Shown here piece after piece: positions 12,120 through 25,419 of a stretch of 64,000 bases of DNA. Position 1 is the first letter of the stretch. The number at the start of each line of letters is the position of its first letter. The DNA is from Nicotiana tabacum. Taxonomy: Eukaryota > Streptophyta > Magnoliopsida > Solanales > Solanaceae. The notes below the pieces were generated by a model. It saw only the letters and a list, made by a program, of their open reading frames with translations. It made no database searches and had not been told where the DNA came from. The translations under genes were made by a program, and so were the position numbers. Location: positions 130,756,997 through 130,820,996 of the forward strand of contig NC_134097.1 in the NCBI RefSeq assembly GCF_000715075.1, read 5' to 3'.

Positions 12120-15100
12120 GACCCTAAAACGGACCCGGTCGTGATGGTGCCTATCGTGAAACTAGACTAGCCGACACAAACCCCAACCAACCGAACAATT
12201 AATAATAAGTCATTTAAAGACATTAACAAGATTAAATCCCATAGTATAAAGTAGGATAAAACAATGCAAAAACCCAAAAATAGCCCGACATCGGGGTGTC
12301 ACCAGTCATGAGCATCTACAACTCGTCTAAAAATATGAAAAGATAACATATTCTGAGACAAAGCTAGTACAAAGCGAAATAAAGATAGGTAAGAGAAGCA
12401 CTGGGCTGCGAACGGCGAGTAACTACCTAGTCAACTCCGAAAAAGCCTACTTGAAGACAAATCAACACTCGCTAGCGTGACCCGAGATTTCTTGATCTGC
12501 ACATAGGGTGTAGAGAGTAATGTGAGTACGCCAACTCAGTAAGTAATAAAAGTAAAGGCAACTGAGCAGTAGGAAAACACGTAAAATACAGCATAATGCT
12601 ACATCAAAACAGTATAAATCCAGAACAATATAGTAAAAGAATAAAACTCGTAAAAACATCTCAGTTCAGTAAAAATAAATTTAAAACATCCTTCAGTAGT
12701 TCAAAAGAGTGATGAAAACAGTGAGAAAAAGGTAGAAATATAAATCAGCCCCTCGAGCAAAACAAGTACCATAACCACCCCTCGGGCAAAATACCAACAA
12801 AACCAGTCCCTCGAGCTACCTCACAATCACTCATATCAGCCCCTCGGGCAATAATATGAAATAGCAATAGCCCCTTGGGAAATATCACATCTCACACTGG
12901 GTACCCGTGCTCACTGGGATTGTGCAGACTTCGGAGGGGCTCCTATAGCCCAAGTGCTATATCAAGCCATCTCGTGGCATAATCAACTGCCCCTCGGCCT
13001 CATAACAAGCCACCTCGTGGCGTAACAAATCAGGTCCTTGTCCTCATAATCATGAATCAATACAACACTGCTGCGACGCGTAGCCTGATCCCATAATATC
13101 CTCACAACACAGGCCCTCAGCCTCACTCAGTCAGAAATCTCTCAAGCCACTTGGGCAACAGTAAAACATGATGCTCAGCCCAAAATATCATTTAAAATAT
13201 CAAAACGGAGTAAATATGGCTGAGTTATGAAAACAGTAGAATACAACATGACTGAGTACAAATATGAAGTCAAAGCATTGAGGAATAGTAGTAAAAATAC
13301 CTTAAAGGTCCAACACAATTGGCACGAGGCCCAAATATGGCATTCAACCCAAACATGATAATACTTTTCAAAACACAACGACATCAACCAGTTTCAATAA
13401 AATACGCAACTTAACAGTCACACGGGACGGCCTAAGTCACAATTCCCAATGGTGCACGACCCTACGCTCGTCATCTACTCTGTGTATCACCTTAAAGTAG
13501 CACAACGATGTAAAATCCGGGGTTTCATACCCTCAGGACAACATTTACAATCATTACTTACCTTTATCCGGTCCAAACTCTAGCCCGCGATGCCCTTGCC
13601 ACTCGAATCAGCCTCCGGATGCTCCAAAATCTAACCAAAAATAGATTTATACCATCAAAATATGCTAAGGAATCAAAGCCCACTCGAAAATAACTAATTT
13701 ACATAAAAAAATCCCGAAATTGGTAAAACCCGACCCCCGGGCCCAAGTCTCGGATTTCGACAAAAATCACAAAACTAGAATCCATAAACTCTCATGAGTT
13801 CATACATATTAAATACATCAAAATTCGACCACAAATGACCCCTCAAATCCTCAAATCAAAGTCTCAATTTCCAAGTCCTAATTTCCCAATTTTAGGCTTT
13901 AGATTCCACAAATTTCATGTTTAATTAGGTAGAAATCACAATAGGATTGAGTATTAAGTTCATAAATCTTACCTCCAAGTGTTTCCCTTTGATTCACTCT
14001 TCAATTCTTCTCAAAAAGCTCCAAAGCCAACTCAAAAATGGTGAACTATGGCCAAAATCGCGAAAGTTGTCTTTTAAACATTCTGCCCAGCAATTTAAAT
14101 CCCTTCTTCGCGAACGAGGTCAGCTCCTCGCTTTCGCGAAGTACAAAATTCGTTGATCACTTAAATCCTTCATCACGAACACGACATTCTGAACGTGAAC
14201 GCGAAGCTTCAGCTCCTCAAACCATCGCGAACGCGATACATAACTCGCGAACGCGAAGCACAATGAACCTGGACCCAACTGCTCCCATTTACTCTACGCG
14301 AACACGAGAAACTCATCGCGTTCTCGATGAACATTGCACGTAACCCTTTGCAAATGCGGGATACCCATCGCGAATGTGAAGGCCAAACTTCCTGCCTCAC
14401 ACCCTAAACCTTGACGAACGCGAGAGCCCACTCGCGAACGCGAAGGCCAAATGTCTGCAACACCAACAACAAATTTTCTGCAACTTTTCCCACATGAATT
14501 TGATCCGTTCAACCACCTGAAACTCACCCGAGGCCCTCGGGACCTCAACCAAATATGCCAACATATCTCATAACATCATTCAAACTTGTTCCAACCCTCG
14601 GAATGCTCGAAACAACATCAAAACACCAAATCATCATCGAATTCAAGTCTAAGAATTCCAAAAACTTCCAAATTCCGCTTTCGATCAAAAAGTCTATCAA
14701 ACCTCATCCGAATGACCTGAAATTTTTTACACACATCACAAATACACAACAGACCTACTCCAACTTCAGGAATTTTATTCCGACCCCTATATTAAAATCT
14801 CACCTATCAACCGAAAAATGCCCAAAATTCCAATTCAAGCCTAAATCTACTCCGGACCTCCAAAATACATTCCGATCACGCTCCTAAGTCTCAAATCACC
14901 TCCTGAAGCTATCCGAATTATCGAAATTCACATCCAATCCCTTTTCACATAAATCAATATACGGTTAACTTTTCCAACCTAAGCTTACTCAAAAGAGACT
15001 AAGTGTCTCATTTCTTTCCAAAACCTCTCCGAACCCGAGCCAACCAACCTGATACCACATAATACAACTGAACAAGGCAATAAGAAGTAGAAATGGGGGA

Positions 15101-15143
15101 AACAGAGCGGTAATCTCATGAAACAACTGGTCGGGTCATTACA
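12114..15143 (-). repeat. 3' LTR of Gypsy element 2 (3.03 kb)
   Basis: The element is on the minus strand, so this left LTR is the 3' one. On the plus strand it runs from TGTCACGACCC to GGGTCATTACA. It matches 20240-23050 over most of its length. The polypurine tract (minus strand AAGAGGGGGAGGA, plus 15144-15157) lies immediately inside. It contains a CCCCTCGGGCAAA-type array (12745-13030) and a TCGCGAACGCGAA-type array (14055-14450). Open frames inside are shadows of these arrays. Confidence 0.85.
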
Positions 15144-18100
15144 TCCTCCCCCTCTTAAACAAACGTTTGTCCTCGAACGGGTCAAGAAACATACTTGAAG
15201 TCTCAAATAGGTAAGGATATCTACTCCGCATCTCCCAAGTAGCCTCCTCCACGGTCTGACCCCTCCACTGCACTTTCACTGGCTCCACATCATAAGTTAA
15301 ATGATCATCTAACTGAACCGTGCTGAAATCCAAAACATGAGACAGATCGCTAATATACTTCCGGAGCATAGAACTTGAAATACCGGATGCATGCTAGATA
15401 ATCTGGGTGGCAAAGCAAGCTCATAAGCCACCTCCCCAATCCTCCGAAGCACCTTAAAAGGCCCAATGAACCGAGGACTCAATTTACCCTTCTTCCCAAA
15501 TCTCAGAACACCCTTCATGGGTGAAACCTTCAATAGAACCTTCTCACCAACCATGTAAGACACATCCCGAACCTTCCTGTCAGCATAACTCTTTTGTCTC
15601 GACTGCGCTATACGAAGACTCTCCTGAATCACCTTCACCTTGTCTAAAGCATCCTGCACCAAGTCTGTACTTAATAGCCCAGCCTCACCCGGCTCGAACC
15701 AACCGACCGGAGATCTACACCGTCTCCCATACAAAGCTTCATATAGAGCCATCTGAATACTCGACTGATAACTATTGTTATAAGCAAAATATGAAAGAGA
15801 TAGAAACTAATCCCACGACCCTCCAAAATCAATGACACAAGCGCGCAACATGTCCTCTAATATCTGAATAGTGCACTCGGACTGCCCGTCCGTCTGAGGG
15901 TAAAAAGTTGTGCTCAACTCAACTTGAGTACCCATCTCTCGCTGTACAGACCTCCAAAAATGTGAAGTAAACTGAGTACCTTTATCTGAAATGATGGAAA
16001 CTGGGACACCATGCAAAAAAACGATCTCTCGGATATATATCTCTGCCAACCGCTCTAAAGAATAGGTAGTATACACAGGAATGAAGTGCGCGGACTTGGT
16101 CAGCCGATCCACAATAACCCAAATAACATCAAACTTCTTCAAAGTCCGTGGGAGCCCAACTACAAAGTCCATAGTGATCCGCTCCCCCTTCCACTTTGGT
16201 ATATCCATTTGCTGAAGCAAGCCACTCGGTCTCCAATGCTCATATTTCACCTGCTGACAATTGAGACACCGAGCTACAAACCCCACAATGTCCTTCTTCA
16301 TTCTCCTCCACCAATAATGCTATCTCAGATCTTAATACATCTTTGCGGCACCTGGATGGATGGAGTACTGCGAGCTATGGGCCTCCTCTAGAATCAACTC
16401 TCGAAGCCCATCTACATTGGGCATGCAAATCTGGCCCTGTATCCTCAATACCCTATCATCACCAATAGTCACATCTCTGGCATCGTCGTGCTGAATTCTG
16501 TCCTTAAGGACAAACAAATGAGAATCATCATACTGGCGCTCTTTGATACGACCAAATAAGGAAGACCGAGAAATCACACAAGCCAATACCCTACTGGACT
16601 CCGAAATATCTAACCTCACGAACCGATTGGATAAGGCCTGGACATAAACTGTAAGAGGTCTCTCCCTAACAGGAATATACGCCAAACTTCCCATACTTAC
16701 CGCTTTCCTACTCAAGGCATCGGCCACCACATTGGTCTTCCCCCGGATGGTACAAAATAGTGACATCATAGTCCTTTAGCATCTCCAACCATCCCTGCTG
16801 CCTCGAATTGAGATCATTCTGCTTGAACAAGTGCTGGAGGCTACGATGATCGGTAAACACCTTACAAGACACACCATACAAATAATGCCTCCAAATCATC
16901 AACGCGTGAACAATGACAGCCAACTCCAAATCATGAACATGGTAGTTCTTCTCATGGGGCTTCAACTGACAAGAAGCATAAGCAATAACTCTACCCTCCT
17001 GCATCAACACACACCCAATACCAACTCTCGAAGCATCACAATACACTGTATATGAACCTGAAGCTGATGGCAAAACTAACACTAGAGCTGTGGTCAAGGC
17101 AATCTTGAGCTTCTGAAAGCTCTCCTCATACTCATCCGACCACCTGAATGGAGCACCCTTTTGAGTCAACTTGGTCAAGGATGATGCTATAGATGAAAAT
17201 CCCCGTACAAACTAACGGTAACAACCCATCAAACCAAGAAAGCTGTGAATCTCTATGGCTGAGGACGGTGTGGGCCAACTCTGAACCACCTTTATCTTCT
17301 TCATATCAACTTGAATACCCTCACTGGATGCCACGTGCCCCAAGAATGCCATAGAACTGAGCCAAAACTCATACTTGGAGAAATTTGCATAAAGTTTCTC
17401 CTCCCTCAATCTCTGCAACACAACTCTCAAATGCTCGGTGTGCTCCTCCTAACTACACGACCAGAATATCATCAATGAAAACAATCATGAATGAGTCAAG
17501 ATAAGGCTGTAACACGTTATTCATCAAATGCATGAATGTTGCTGGGGCATTGGTCAGCCAAAAAGACATCACTAGGAACTCATAATGACCATATCGGGTC
17601 TTGAAAGCTGTCTTAAGAATATCTGAGTCCCTGATCTTTAGCTGGTGATACCTTGAATGAAGATCAATCTTGGAGAATACTCTCGCTCGTTGAAGCTGGT
17701 CAAATAGATCATCGATACGAGGAAAATGATACTTGTTCTTGATTGTTACCTTGTTCAACTGCCTGTAATCAATGCACATCCTCATCATGCCATCATTCTT
17801 CTTCATAAATAGAATAGGCGCACCCCAAGGCGACACACTAGGCCGAATAAACCCCTTATCCAGCAGTTCCTAAAGCTACTCCATCAACTCTTTCAACTCC
17901 GCTGGTGCCATATGATACGGTGGAATAGAAATGGCCTGAGTGCCCTACACCAGATCAATACCAAAATCAATATCCCTGTCCGATGGCATGCACGACAGAT
18001 CTGCAGGAAACACATCGGGAAAGTCCCTCACTACAGGAACAAAGTCAATACTAGGAGTCTCTGCACTAACATCCCTCATAAAGGCTAAGTATGAAAGACA

Positions 18101-20040
18101 ATCTCTACCAACCATCCACTGGGTCTTCAAGAATGAAATCACCCTACTGGGGACAAAATCAGTCGAACCTTGCCACTTAATCCGTGGCACACCCAGCATA
18201 GCCAATGTCACTGTCTTAGCATGATAGTCCAAAATAGCATGATACGGAGATAGCCAATCCATGCCCAATATCATATTGAAGTCCACCATACAAAGCAATA
18301 ACAGGTCCACTCGGGTCTCCAGACCCCTAATAGTCACCATACACAACCAGTACACACGGTCCACAACAATAGTATCGCCCACTAAAGTAGATATAGAAAC
18401 AGATGAAACAAGAGACTCACAGGGCTTATCTAAATAACGAGAAAAATATGATGATACATATGAAAAAGTGGAACCGGGATCAAATAAAACAGAGACATCT
18501 CTATGGCAGACTGAGACAATACCTATAATTACAGCATCTGAAGCAATAACATCGGTTCTAGCTGAGAGTGCATAGAAATGGGCCTGACCACCACCTGATC
18601 GACCTCCCCCTCTAGGGCAACCCCTAGCTGACTTACCTCCACCCCTAGTTGGGTGGGTGGGTGATGGTGAAGTAACTGGCGCTGAAGCCGATGACTGACT
18701 CCTCTATTGAGATGAACCCCCAAGACGATGAGGACACTGCCTCCATACGTGACCCAACTCTCCACACTCATAACAACTCCTTGATGCTGGAGACGGGGAC
18801 TGAAGGGAACCCCTAGCACCGGAATGACTAGAAGATGCACCTATCATAGAAGAGCCCTGAACTGATGGAGCACGGGACAAACTCTAGGCTGGAAGTGCAC
18901 TAAGTGATGACTGGCCCTAATGAGAACTATGAGAACCATAACCCGATGATGCCCGATGATAACCTGGGCTAGCTGACTGAGCATGTCTGAATGGATGGCC
19001 TCTGTTGTGCTGCAACTGACCCTCAAAAGAGCACCACCAAAACTACCAAATTCTCGAGGCCTCATGGCCTCCCTCTTATCTCGCTCCTGGCGATGAACAG
19101 ACTTAATCTCGTGAGCAATGTCAACAACCTCCTAAAAAGTAGCACCAGGCACCCTCTCGCTGGATATGAGAATCCGAAGCTAATATGTGAGGCCATCAAC
19201 AAACCTCCTGATCCTCTCTCTATCTGTAGGAACCAACCAAACAGCATGATGAGATAACTCCGAGAACCTCATCTCATGCTGCATCACAGTTATATATCCC
19301 TGATGCAATTGCTCGAACTGCCTGCGTATCTCCTCTTTGCGAGACTATGGCACATACTTGTCCTAAAATAAAACGGATAACTATTTTCAGGTAAGGGGTA
19401 TTGCACCAACAGGCCTACACCTCTCATAAGCCTCCCACCAAGTGAAGGCAGCTCAAGAAAACTAAAAAGTAGTAAATGCTACTGTATGAAGAATCCTCTG
19501 ACACTTGTCTAAGAAACCCTAGGCATCCTCACCCTCTGTACCACTGAAAGTCGGAGGCTGAAGTCTACCAAACCTCTCCAACCTGCATTGCTCGTCCTTT
19601 AGCATAACAAGAGCTATATAGTTCTGAGAAACTGCAACCGGCTAGGCTGGAGGCGCCCCCGATGTCTGAAGTCCCTGCACTACCTGCTCAGGTGTGTGAG
19701 CGATGGGAGTCTGAGTGCCTCCCCCGACCTGAGAATTAGCTGTGGCTGTAGTAACTGAGACCGCCTGAGCTAGGCTAGTGCACACTGATAGAATCTAGGC
19801 CAGGGCCTCCTAAAGGCCTGGAATCACAATGGGTACAGCTGGTGCCTGAGTTGGTGCTGCTAGAGCGTCCACAACTAGGACCTGATCATGAATTGGGGCA
19901 GCTGGTGGATCTGCAGGTGCTGCCCTAGCTGCTGCGTGGGCTACACCCCTACCCCTACCACGACCTCGACTGTGTCCTCGGCCTCTAATGGCCCTAGCTA
20001 GTGGTCGTCCATCCTGACTGGTAGCACATGTCCTCACCAT
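15144..20040 (-). pseudogene. Gypsy element 2 polyprotein (gag-PR-RT-RH-INT-chromodomain), decayed
   Basis: Order on the minus strand: gag from 20040 with an Arg-Gly-rich N-terminus; CCHC zinc knuckle C-x2-C-x4-H-x4-C at about 18728-18783; protease with DPGST near 18485; protease C-terminus and linker 18382-17945; RT 17836-17212 with FIDDIL at about 17460; RNase H 17178-16708; integrase 16301-15807 and 15752-15309; and a C-terminal chromodomain-like segment 15369-15139 ending KRGRM. This layout is that of Tekay/Del chromoviruses. In-frame stops occur in nearly every domain, mostly TAG/TAA where Gln is expected or TGA/TAG where Trp is expected, as after long methylation-driven C-to-T decay. 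The protein cannot be made. Confidence 0.85.
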
Positions 20041-20239
20041 CTATGAGAGAATAGAATAACAGAGATTTAGTACTCGGATCAACAGATTCGCATGACAAGA
20101 ATCCAAGAATATGAAGTTTTCCTAAAGGTTTTGCAGCCTCCCAAGGATAAATACAGTCGTCTCCTTACCAATCCGCGAGACTCTAAAAAATCCGCTCATG
20201 ACTCGTGAGACCTAAATAACCTAGGCTCTAATAAAAACT
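20041..20239 (-). other. Gypsy element 2 leader and primer binding site
   Basis: Read on the minus strand, the LTR end GTGACA is followed by a degenerate initiator-Met-tRNA primer site, TTTTATTAGAGCC (compare TGGTATCAGAGC), near 20222-20236. About 180 bp of leader precede the gag start at 20040. Confidence 0.65.
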
Positions 20240-23050
20240 TGTCACGACCCTAAAATGGACCGGTCATGATAACGCCTATCGTGAAACTAGGCCAGCTGAC
20301 ATAAACCCCAATCAACAGAACAATTAATAATAAATCATTTAAAGACATTAACAAGCTAACATCCCATAGTATAAAGTAGGATAAAACAGTGCAGAAACCA
20401 AAATACAGCCCGACATCAGGGTGTCACCAGTCATGAGCATCTACAACTCGTCTAGAAATATCAAAAGACAACATAGTATGAAACAAAGATAGTACAAAGT
20501 GAAATAAAGATAGGAAGGAGAAGCACTGGGCTGCGAACGCCAAGCAGCTACCTAGTCAACTCCGAAAAACTTGTTGGAAGACAAATCAGCACTTGCTAAC
20601 ATGACCCGAGGCTCCTGGATCTGCACACAGGGTGCATGGATTAATGTGAGTACTCCAATTCAGTAAGTAATAAAAGTAAAGGAAGCTGAGCAGTAAGAAA
20701 ACACGTAAAACACATCATAATGCTACATCAAAACAGTATAAATCCAGAACAATGCAGTAAAACAATAGAACTCGTAAAAACATTTCAGTTCAGTAAAAAC
20801 CTTTTTAAAACATCCTTCAGTAGTTCAAAAGAGTGATGAAAATAGTGAGAAAAGGGTACAAATATAAATCAGCCCCTAGGGCAAAACAAGTACCATAACC
20901 GCCCTCGGGCAAAATAAATCAAAATTAGCCCCTCGGGCTACCTCACATTCACTCGTATTAGCCCCTCGGGCAATAACATGAAACAACAATAGCCCTTAGG
21001 CAATATTACATCTCACACTTGGTACCCACGCTCACTGGGGGTGTGCAGACTCCAGAGGGGCTCCTACAGCCCAAGCGCTATATCAAGCCATCTCATGACA
21101 TAATCAACTAGCCCTCAGCCTCATAACAAGTCACCTCGTGGCATAACAAATCAGGTACTCGACCTCATAATCATGAATCAGTACAACACTGCTGTGGCGC
21201 GCAGCCCGATCCCATAATATCCTCACAACACAGGCCCTCAACCTCACTCAGTCAAAAATCTCTCAATCCACTTGGGCAACAGTAAAACATGATGCTTAGC
21301 CCAAAATATCATTTAAAATATCAAAACGGAGTAAATATGGCTAAGTTATGAAAATAGTATAATACAACATGATTGAGTACAAATATAAAGTCAAAGCAGT
21401 GAGGAATAGTAGTAAAAATCCCCTTAAGGGTCCAAAACAATTGGCACGAGGCCCCAATATGGCATTAAGTCCAAACATGATAATACTTTTAAATACACAA
21501 CGATATCAACCAGTTTTCAATCAAATACGCGACTTAACAGTCACACGGGATGGACTAAGTCATAATCTCCAATGGTGCACAACCCCACACTCGTCATCTA
21601 GCGTGTGCGTCGTCTCAAAGTAGCACAACGATGTGAAATCCGGGGTTTCATACCCTCAGGACAACATTTACAATCATTACTTACCTTTATCCGGTTCAAA
21701 TTCTAGCCCGCGATGCCCTTGACTCTCGAATCGGCCTCTGGATGCTCCAAATCTAACCAAAAATAGATTTATACCATCAAAATATGCTAAGGAAACAAAA
21801 GCCCACTCGAAAATAACCAATTTACATAAAAAATCCCAAATTGGCCAAACCCGACCCCCGAGCCCATGTCTCGGATTCCCACAAAAATCACAAAACTAGA
21901 ATCATCAAATACATAAAAATCCGACCACAAATGACCCCTCAAATCCTCAAATCAAATTCTCAAATTCCAAGCCCTAACTCCCCAATTTTTGGCTTTAGAT
22001 TCCACAAATTTCATGTTTAATTAGGTAGAAATCACAATAGGATCGAGTATTAAATCCATAAATCTTACCTCCAAGTGTTTCCCTTTGATTCCCTCTTCAA
22101 TTCTTCTCAAAAAGCTCCAAAACTAACTCAAAAATTGTGAACCATGGCCAAAAATCATGAAATTGGTCTTTTAAACATTCTGCCCAGCAATTTAAATCCC
22201 TTATTCGCAAACGCGGTCAACGCCTCACGTTTGCGAAGCACAAAATCCGTTGACCACTTAAATCCTTCATCACAAACGTGACATCCTAAACGCGAACGCA
22301 AAGCATGAGCTCCTCAACCCATCCCGAACACGGCACCTAGCTCGCGAACGTGAAGCACAATGAACTTGGATGCAGATGCTCCCATTTACTCGACGCGAAC
22401 GCGGGAAACTCATCGCATTTGCGATGAAAATTGCACCTAACCCTTCGCGAAGGCGGGACACCCATCGCGAATGCGAAGGCCAAACTTCCTACCTCACACC
22501 CTAACCCTTCGCGAACACGAGAGCCCACTCGCGAACGCGAAGGCCAAATGTCTGCAACACCAACAGCAGATTTTCTGCAACTTTTCCCACATGAATTTGT
22601 TCCGTTCAACCACCCGAAACTCACCCGAGGCCCTCGGAACCTCAACCAAATATGATAACATATCCCATAACATCATTAAAACTTGTTCCAACCCTCAGAA
22701 CCCTCGAAACAACACCAAAACACCAAATCATCATCGTATTCAAGCCTAATAATTCCAAATACTTCCAAAATCCTCTTTCGATCAAAAAGTCTATCAAACC
22801 TCGCCCGAATGACCTAAAGTTTTGCACACACATCACAAATGATACAACGGATTTACTCCAACTTCCGAAATTCCATTCCGACGCCTATATCAAAATCTCA
22901 CCTATCACTCGGAAAATGCCCAAAATTCCAATTCGCAAATTTAAGCCTAAATCTACTTCGGACCTCCAAAACACATTCCGATCATGTTTCTAAGTTCCAA
23001 ATCACCTCGCAAAGCTATCCGAATCATCGGAATTCACATCTAATTCCTTT
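20240..23050 (-). repeat. 5' LTR of Gypsy element 2, outer end deleted
   Basis: It matches 12114-15143 from TGTCACGACCC onward but stops near 23050, after CACATCTAATTCC. The final stretch, equivalent to about 14950-15143 (some 190 bp including the LTR terminus), is missing. LINE sequence begins directly at the break. The CCCTCGGGC array (20870-21020) and the CGCGAACGCGAA array (22205-22545) are present. Confidence 0.85.
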
Positions 23051-24902
23051 TTTACTATTTAAAAGAATGTATGATTTCCTGTTCAAGGATGATGTTGTCA
23101 GCTGTCTTACGACCTTTTAGGAATCTACTTTGAGTTGGATTGATTAATTTTGGAAGGAGAGTTTGATTCTTTTAACAATAATTTTATAAATGATCTTGTA
23201 TATGGTATTGCATAGGCCAATTGGTTTGTATTGGTGTATGGATTCAGGAAAGTTAGTCTTGGGGATGAGGATAATTTTTGTTTTATTTATTTCGGGGGAA
23301 ATAGTAGATGTAAGGAAGGCTTGTTGGCAGGTGTATATTACTTCTTGCTTTGTTTTTGACCAAAATTTTTGGAAGAAAATGTGGTGCAGTTCATCCGGGC
23401 CCGAAAGTTTAAGAAATTTGGATGAGTTTACTGAATTTGTGATCTCTGAAGTGGATAAGGGTCTTTATAATGCTTGGATGTCATCATTTGCGAGAGAATT
23501 TAAGAAGGTATGAATAAATTTATTTTGGCAATGTGTTAATTGAGTAGTAAAAAGGTCTTGGTAGTAATTGAGGATTGTATCATGAATAGTGTGGATGTCT
23601 AAAGTCCAATTTTCTAGTGAATCATGGAGAATTAGGATTCTATTTTATCTACGTCTTTTTATTGTGGAGAGGTGGAAGTAGGATGTATTAGCATCTCCAT
23701 CGTTAAGCCATTGGACGCGAGATTTTAATTTTCAGTATTCCTCTAGTATTCAGAGTAAGTTATTAAAATTCGTAATTAGTTGATTTTCAAGATTATAGTG
23801 GAAAGAGTTTTTGTTTCCTGGTTTCATATTTTGAAGTCCTTTCAGTCGGGCAATTATGATATTTTTTTTGTAAAAGATATTCCCAAAAGTGTGAATGTTC
23901 CAGTGATTAGCTAGGTCTATGAAGTTGTTTAGTCCCTTAGAATAGTCATTTTCGTCTAGCCAAGTGTTTGCTACAACATGTTGGAATTAAGGGTGTTGCA
24001 ACCACATCGTTTCAAATTTGAAGGTTGGAGTAGATTTGGAGTAAAGTTTGGTTAAATTAAGAATTAGGGGGCAGTGATCAAAGTTAGTACGTGTTAGGTG
24101 CTTGACAGTTGAGTCTTGGAATAATTCTAGCCATTTAGTGTTACCATAGAATTTATCCAGTCTTTTCATGATGATAGTGTTTGGATGGTTTTTTTTGGTG
24201 ATTAAAATTAGGTTTGTTGGTCCAGGTGTACCTAGGTCCTGAGAATCCTAGATCAATCATTTTAATATTATTAAGGTATTTGTTGAAAGTGGAGGATTTT
24301 TTTATATTAATAGGTGCTCCACCAAATTTTTCCTTAGAGGTGGAGACCTCTTTGAAGTCACCACATAGGAGCAATGCACAACTAAAATGTTCATGCACTG
24401 TTTGTAGATTGTTCAATAGTATTTTCGTATCGGTAAAATTATTGCTAGCATAAACTAATGATAGTAACCATGAAGGTGATTTATTTAATTTGACAGAGGT
24501 GTGTATCTCTTGACTTGTGATTGCTACTGTGTTTATAACCAATTCATGGGCGCGCCAGAGAATAACTATACCTTCTGATTGGCCTTGAGTTGCAACTTGG
24601 ATTAAGTCTGTGTAGTTGAACTCCATGAGTAGCTCGCTGTGATCCGCCATTTTTGTTTTTGTGAGGCACATGATAGAGGGGTTGTTCCATGTGAGCAAGA
24701 ACCTGAGATTCCGGCGGAATTCTTGATTATGAGCTCCTCAGCATTTCCATAGCATTATTTTCTTAAACCTTTATGTTGTGGGATGCTCTTTTCCGGAGCC
24801 AGTGATAAATCTAAGTGCATTAGCAAGTGGTGAGAATTGTAGAGGGCTGTTGGTAATAAGTTGTCTTGTAGGGTTGGGATCATAAGCATAACAATCTTGC
24901 CC
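23051..24902 (-). mobile_element. L1-type LINE, 5' half (endonuclease and start of RT)
   Basis: The minus strand from about 24770 encodes an apurinic endonuclease-like domain: LTKTKMADHSELL-type start, LLLCGDFKEVSTSKEKFGG (the catalytic D/N region), and GFSGPRYTWTN. This is the ORF at 24698-24153. Frame breaks follow, with an RT N-terminal segment to about 23055 that includes FLKGRKTADNIIL. Sequence 24780-24902 looks like the C-terminal tail of ORF1, so the LINE seems 5' truncated near 24902. RT palm motifs that should follow at 23050 are deleted. Confidence 0.8.
24153..24770 (-). pseudogene. LINE endonuclease domain
   Basis: The frame resembles an exonuclease-endonuclease-phosphatase fold that nicks target DNA in L1 retrotransposition. 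Family landmarks visible are the early ETKM-like motif (here KTKM), the GDFN-like motif (here GDFK) and the PRYTWTN motif near the C-terminus. The change of the Asn after GDF and a frame change near 24153-24170 argue that it is inactive. A further 60-codon frame (24169-23987) continues the same protein. Confidence 0.7.
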
Positions 24903-24904
24903 AT

Positions 24905-25050
24905 AGACACATGGACACTACCCACTCAATTTTGGACTTCGTTGAAATAATGTTTCTTGTTGATTGGATGACATCAGTCGCTTTTGGTCAACGAGGTTGA
25001 GGAAGTTTTCTAGAACCACTAGGTCAAGAGTTCAAGACTGATATGGTTCT
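24905..25050 (+). repeat. Dispersed SINE-like repeat, copy 2
   Basis: It aligns with 8618-8805 across CATGGACACTA, GATTGGATGACATC and the tRNA-like tail GGTCAAGAGTTCAAGACTG. GTTCAAGAC fits the pol III B-box consensus GWTCRANNC. It lies just outside the truncated LINE end. Confidence 0.4.
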
Positions 25051-25180
25051 TTTAATGGAGGTAGGATTGTGTATAATTTGGTAAATAACGAAATCAAAAA
25101 TTTTGATATTTGGTATTCGATACGGTATTTGGTTTAATTTTAAAAAAATAGATATTACATATGGTATTTAATATTTTAAA

Positions 25181-25181
25181 A

Positions 25182-25228
<47 letters not shown>

Positions 25229-25253
25229 GTGTGTGTGTGTGTGTGTGTGTGTA
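25181..25253. repeat. (AT)n(GT)n microsatellite
   Basis: A run of alternating AT of about 45 bp passes into about 22 bp of GT, inside the left part of the hAT-like element. Confidence 0.95.
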
Positions 25254-25419
25254 ATTAATTATAACATAAATATAAAATTCTAAATTTTTTCTTTCTTTTA
25301 TTATCTAAGTTCATCAATTAACTCTAATTAAGTAACAAGATATTTATAATGATCAAATTTATTACTTTATATACAGTTTTCTCTCTCTGGGTTGATATTT
25401 GTTAGTTTTGGACAAAACT

